Source: Salinivirga cyanobacteriivorans
GTDB taxonomy: Bacteria; Bacteroidota; Bacteroidia; Bacteroidales; Salinivirgaceae
Reading direction: 5' to 3'
Assembly: GCF_001443605.1 (NCBI RefSeq)
Contig: NZ_CP013118.1
Coordinates: forward strand, 4,551,001-4,615,000
Length of the DNA stretch: 64,000 nt
Shown here: positions 62,400-64,000 of the stretch, piece after piece
Layout: every line of letters starts with the position of its first letter
Position numbering within the stretch: position 1 is the first letter of the stretch
The notes under the pieces: model-generated
Seen by the model: only the letters and a program-made list of their open reading frames with translations
What the model was told of the DNA's origin: nothing
Databases searched by the model: none
Position numbers and translations under genes: made by a program

Positions 62400-62401
62400 G
62401 G

Positions 62402-62809
62402 CTAATCGTAAATTATTTTAAAGTCATCACTATCTTCTTCAGGCTCTTCTTCAACCAGCTCGAAGTTTATTCCGGTAAGTCGGGCAAAACGTTTTCCGCT
62501 CTCCAGCATGTCGGCATCGTCAGCGTAATAATGCCAAATTACTTTTAGCGAATATTTAATGGTTTCGAGCAAATTGAATATTTTACCCAGCTGCTTGGCC
62601 GAGGCTGTATTGAAATAATCGAGTTTAATGTGCAGCTCTGTTTGTTCTGTAGGCTGCGTAATGTATTGTTCCAACCATTCATATACCGGTTTGTAAAAAT
62701 CAAAAGCATTTTCAGGCAATGAGCGTTCCGAAATGCTAAAGGTATTTTTATCCTTATCCAGTATAATTTCAGGAGTGTCCTCTGTTGCTTTGCGTATAAG
62801 TGGTTCCAT
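62402..62809 (-). CDS. SiaC-type regulatory phosphoprotein (DUF1987), first copy
   Basis: The 135-residue homologue of the next protein has PEIILDKDKNTFSISERSLPENA, KLDYFNTASAKQLGKIFNLL and VIWHYYADDADMLESGKRFA. It carries an acidic C-terminal tail (VEEEPEEDSDDF) that the other copy lacks. Its start overlaps the last base of the kinase stop, so the three genes are translationally coupled. Two different SiaC proteins next to one double kinase suggests one target per kinase module. Confidence 0.88.
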   Translation of the reverse strand: MEPLIRKATEDTPEIILDKDKNTFSISERSLPENAFDFYKPVYEWLEQYITQPTEQTELHIKLDYFNTASAKQLGKIFNLLETIKYSLKVIWHYYADDADMLESGKRFARLTGINFELVEEEPEEDSDDFKIIYD

Positions 62810-63906
62810 TAGTCCTTTATTGTTACTTCGATTGTGAAAAAGGTATATTTTTCACCTGTCTCTTTAAACGCATATTTCAGATTACTGTTACTTTTCATGC
62901 GTAATTCTATGAGGCCGAGTCCAGATTCTTTGTTATTGTCAATCTGAAAATTGAAAAGCCGTTTATCATAAAACTCATTTAGCTCTTCATTGTTCAAATT
63001 GTTAACTTTATCAATATTTTCCTTGAGTGAATCAATTTTATCTGGTTTAATATAATTTCCTGTATGAAGCTTATAGCCGTTTTTAGAATATGAAATATAA
63101 AACAGTCCCGGATTACCTTCTTGCTTAATGGGCGATATTCCATGCTTAACAATATTTTGTAACAATTCTACCATAATATTGAATACCTTCTTTTTTAAAG
63201 CGGCCTGCCCGGCCATTTGGCTTTCAATAATTGATAACAGGTTGATAAGGCTCTCCTGGTTAAAAATTCCATTGAAGATAATGAGCACATTCTCTTTGTC
63301 TAACTGCTCATGCAGATCGAAAATATTGCCAAAATTCAGATGCGATTCATCGGAATTCACTGCGGCAAAATTATGTTTTATGTAGGTGCGCAAGTAAAAA
63401 TACGACCATTTATCATCGAGCTTTTTAAAGGCATACTGTAGTTTATTCCCTGATTTTCTGGCCATTTCAATTAACCCAAGCCCGGCACCACCTTTCTCAG
63501 AGAGCTCATTTTCCATGAGGGTCTTTTTGTAAAAATCTTTAAGCTCTTCTTTTTCCAGGCTATTGATTTTGTCCAGTTGGCTGGTTAGTTTTTTCTGATT
63601 CTCATTCAGGATTATGTTGGCCATGGTGATGTAATAAAATTCACCGCTCTGCTCTACGCCAAAGAAACTTTTCCATGTTCCGGTTTCGTCCTGGTGGCGG
63701 GTTATGTTTTGTAAGCCTTCGACCAAAATGGTATACACCCGCTTTTTAACTTTTACAGGTTCATTGGCTTTGGTAAGGTTGGTTTCTGTGAGCGCCAGTA
63801 TTCCATCGGTAATGCTTGCAGTTAAATCACCACGATAAAAATAACTTAGGCCTTCGGTATCCAGTATGTCATATATCTTAAAAGTTGTTTCCTGTTCAAG
63901 GGTCAT
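62809..63906 (-). CDS. SiaB-like kinase with two tandem kinase modules (DUF6272), 365 aa
   Basis: The protein is an internal duplication. Module 1 (residues 1-180) has FYRGDLTASITDGILALTE, VYTILVEGLQNITRHQDETG and GGAGLGLIEMARKSGNKLQY. Module 2 (about 190-365) has VLIIFNGIFNQESLINLLS, VFNIMVELLQNIVKHG and ESGLGLIELRMKSNSNLKY. Each shows the GHKL-like N-box (E-x-x-Q-N) and G-x-G-L-G-L motif. SiaB is usually a single module of about 180 residues that phosphorylates SiaC. Two SiaC genes follow directly. A SpoIIE-type phosphatase gene may lie upstream, outside the window. Confidence 0.85.
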   Translation of the reverse strand: MTLEQETTFKIYDILDTEGLSYFYRGDLTASITDGILALTETNLTKANEPVKVKKRVYTILVEGLQNITRHQDETGTWKSFFGVEQSGEFYYITMANIILNENQKKLTSQLDKINSLEKEELKDFYKKTLMENELSEKGGAGLGLIEMARKSGNKLQYAFKKLDDKWSYFYLRTYIKHNFAAVNSDESHLNFGNIFDLHEQLDKENVLIIFNGIFNQESLINLLSIIESQMAGQAALKKKVFNIMVELLQNIVKHGISPIKQEGNPGLFYISYSKNGYKLHTGNYIKPDKIDSLKENIDKVNNLNNEELNEFYDKRLFNFQIDNNKESGLGLIELRMKSNSNLKYAFKETGEKYTFFTIEVTIKD

Positions 63907-64000
63907 ATAAATAGTAGTTTATAGGTGGAATAAAGATATTAAATAAAAAATGTAATCGAAAATTTTTTTACTTAATGAAATCATAACCTTCAAATACTTT

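Overview
The window is a chromosomal piece of a Bacteroidota bacterium, most likely a marine or sediment Bacteroidales/Marinilabiliales-type anaerobe or facultative anaerobe. The evidence is a SusC/RagA-type outer-membrane protein, a type IX secretion (T9SS) C-terminal sorting domain, a HmuY-like protein next to a TonB-dependent receptor, a gingipain-type (C25) propeptide, SiaB/SiaC partner-switching proteins, very few Shine-Dalgarno sequences, AT-rich DNA, anaerobic ribonucleotide reductase (NrdD/NrdG) and a propionyl-CoA carboxylase set. No rRNA, tRNA or CRISPR array was seen.

Layout. 0-4.5 kb: end of a SpoIIE-type phosphatase gene, a small SpoIIAA-like protein, a broken susC, an IS3-family element and a gene tail cut by it. 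4.9-16.7 kb: a cobalamin-centred block with cobT-cobS-cobC, a cobalamin riboswitch ahead of an AspT/YidE-type transporter and a three-subunit acyl-CoA (propionyl-CoA) carboxylase, then a second cobalamin riboswitch ahead of nrdD-nrdG. 17-21.5 kb: a HmuY-like T9SS cargo protein convergent with a dtxR-type regulator/TonB receptor operon (iron or haem uptake). 21.6-29 kb: mobile, decayed DNA with a second IS3 copy, an AAA ATPase gene flanked by 30-bp direct repeats, a highly structured palindromic repeat, two unknown genes, an IS4-type element and an orphan C25 propeptide. 29.3-44.2 kb: metabolic genes (an OYE-like reductase operon that includes an orphan threonyl-tRNA-editing-like domain, a YfcC-type carrier, aconitase, acylphosphatase, KatG, and a membrane FMN/FeS protein paired with a flavin reductase-nitroreductase fusion). 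62-63.9 kb: two SiaC proteins and a double SiaB-like kinase.

The most striking region is 44.5-61.4 kb. It reads as an integron-type gene-cassette array with no integrase in view (a CALIN-like cluster). Four intact attC-like sites of 134-137 bp, two more interrupted sites, one boundary site on the left and one decayed remnant on the right separate gene units. At each boundary, the 9-10 bases that open a cassette (GTT...) are the exact reverse complement of the bases that open the attC-like site ending that same cassette. This is the pairing expected of integron cassettes. The cassettes carry a type IIG restriction-modification protein plus a YaaC-like protein, a PLD-family nuclease, a two-gene unknown system with a membrane protein, a pair of proteins with SANT/HTH-like tails (one resembling a PD-(D/E)XK nuclease), a HigBA toxin-antitoxin pair, a secreted protein and a membrane serine hydrolase. 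Two almost identical ORF-less group II introns of about 740 bases sit on the minus strand exactly inside two of the attC-like sites, each splitting the core at TGT/TA. The array looks like a bank of defence and accessory genes whose recombination sites are also intron targets.
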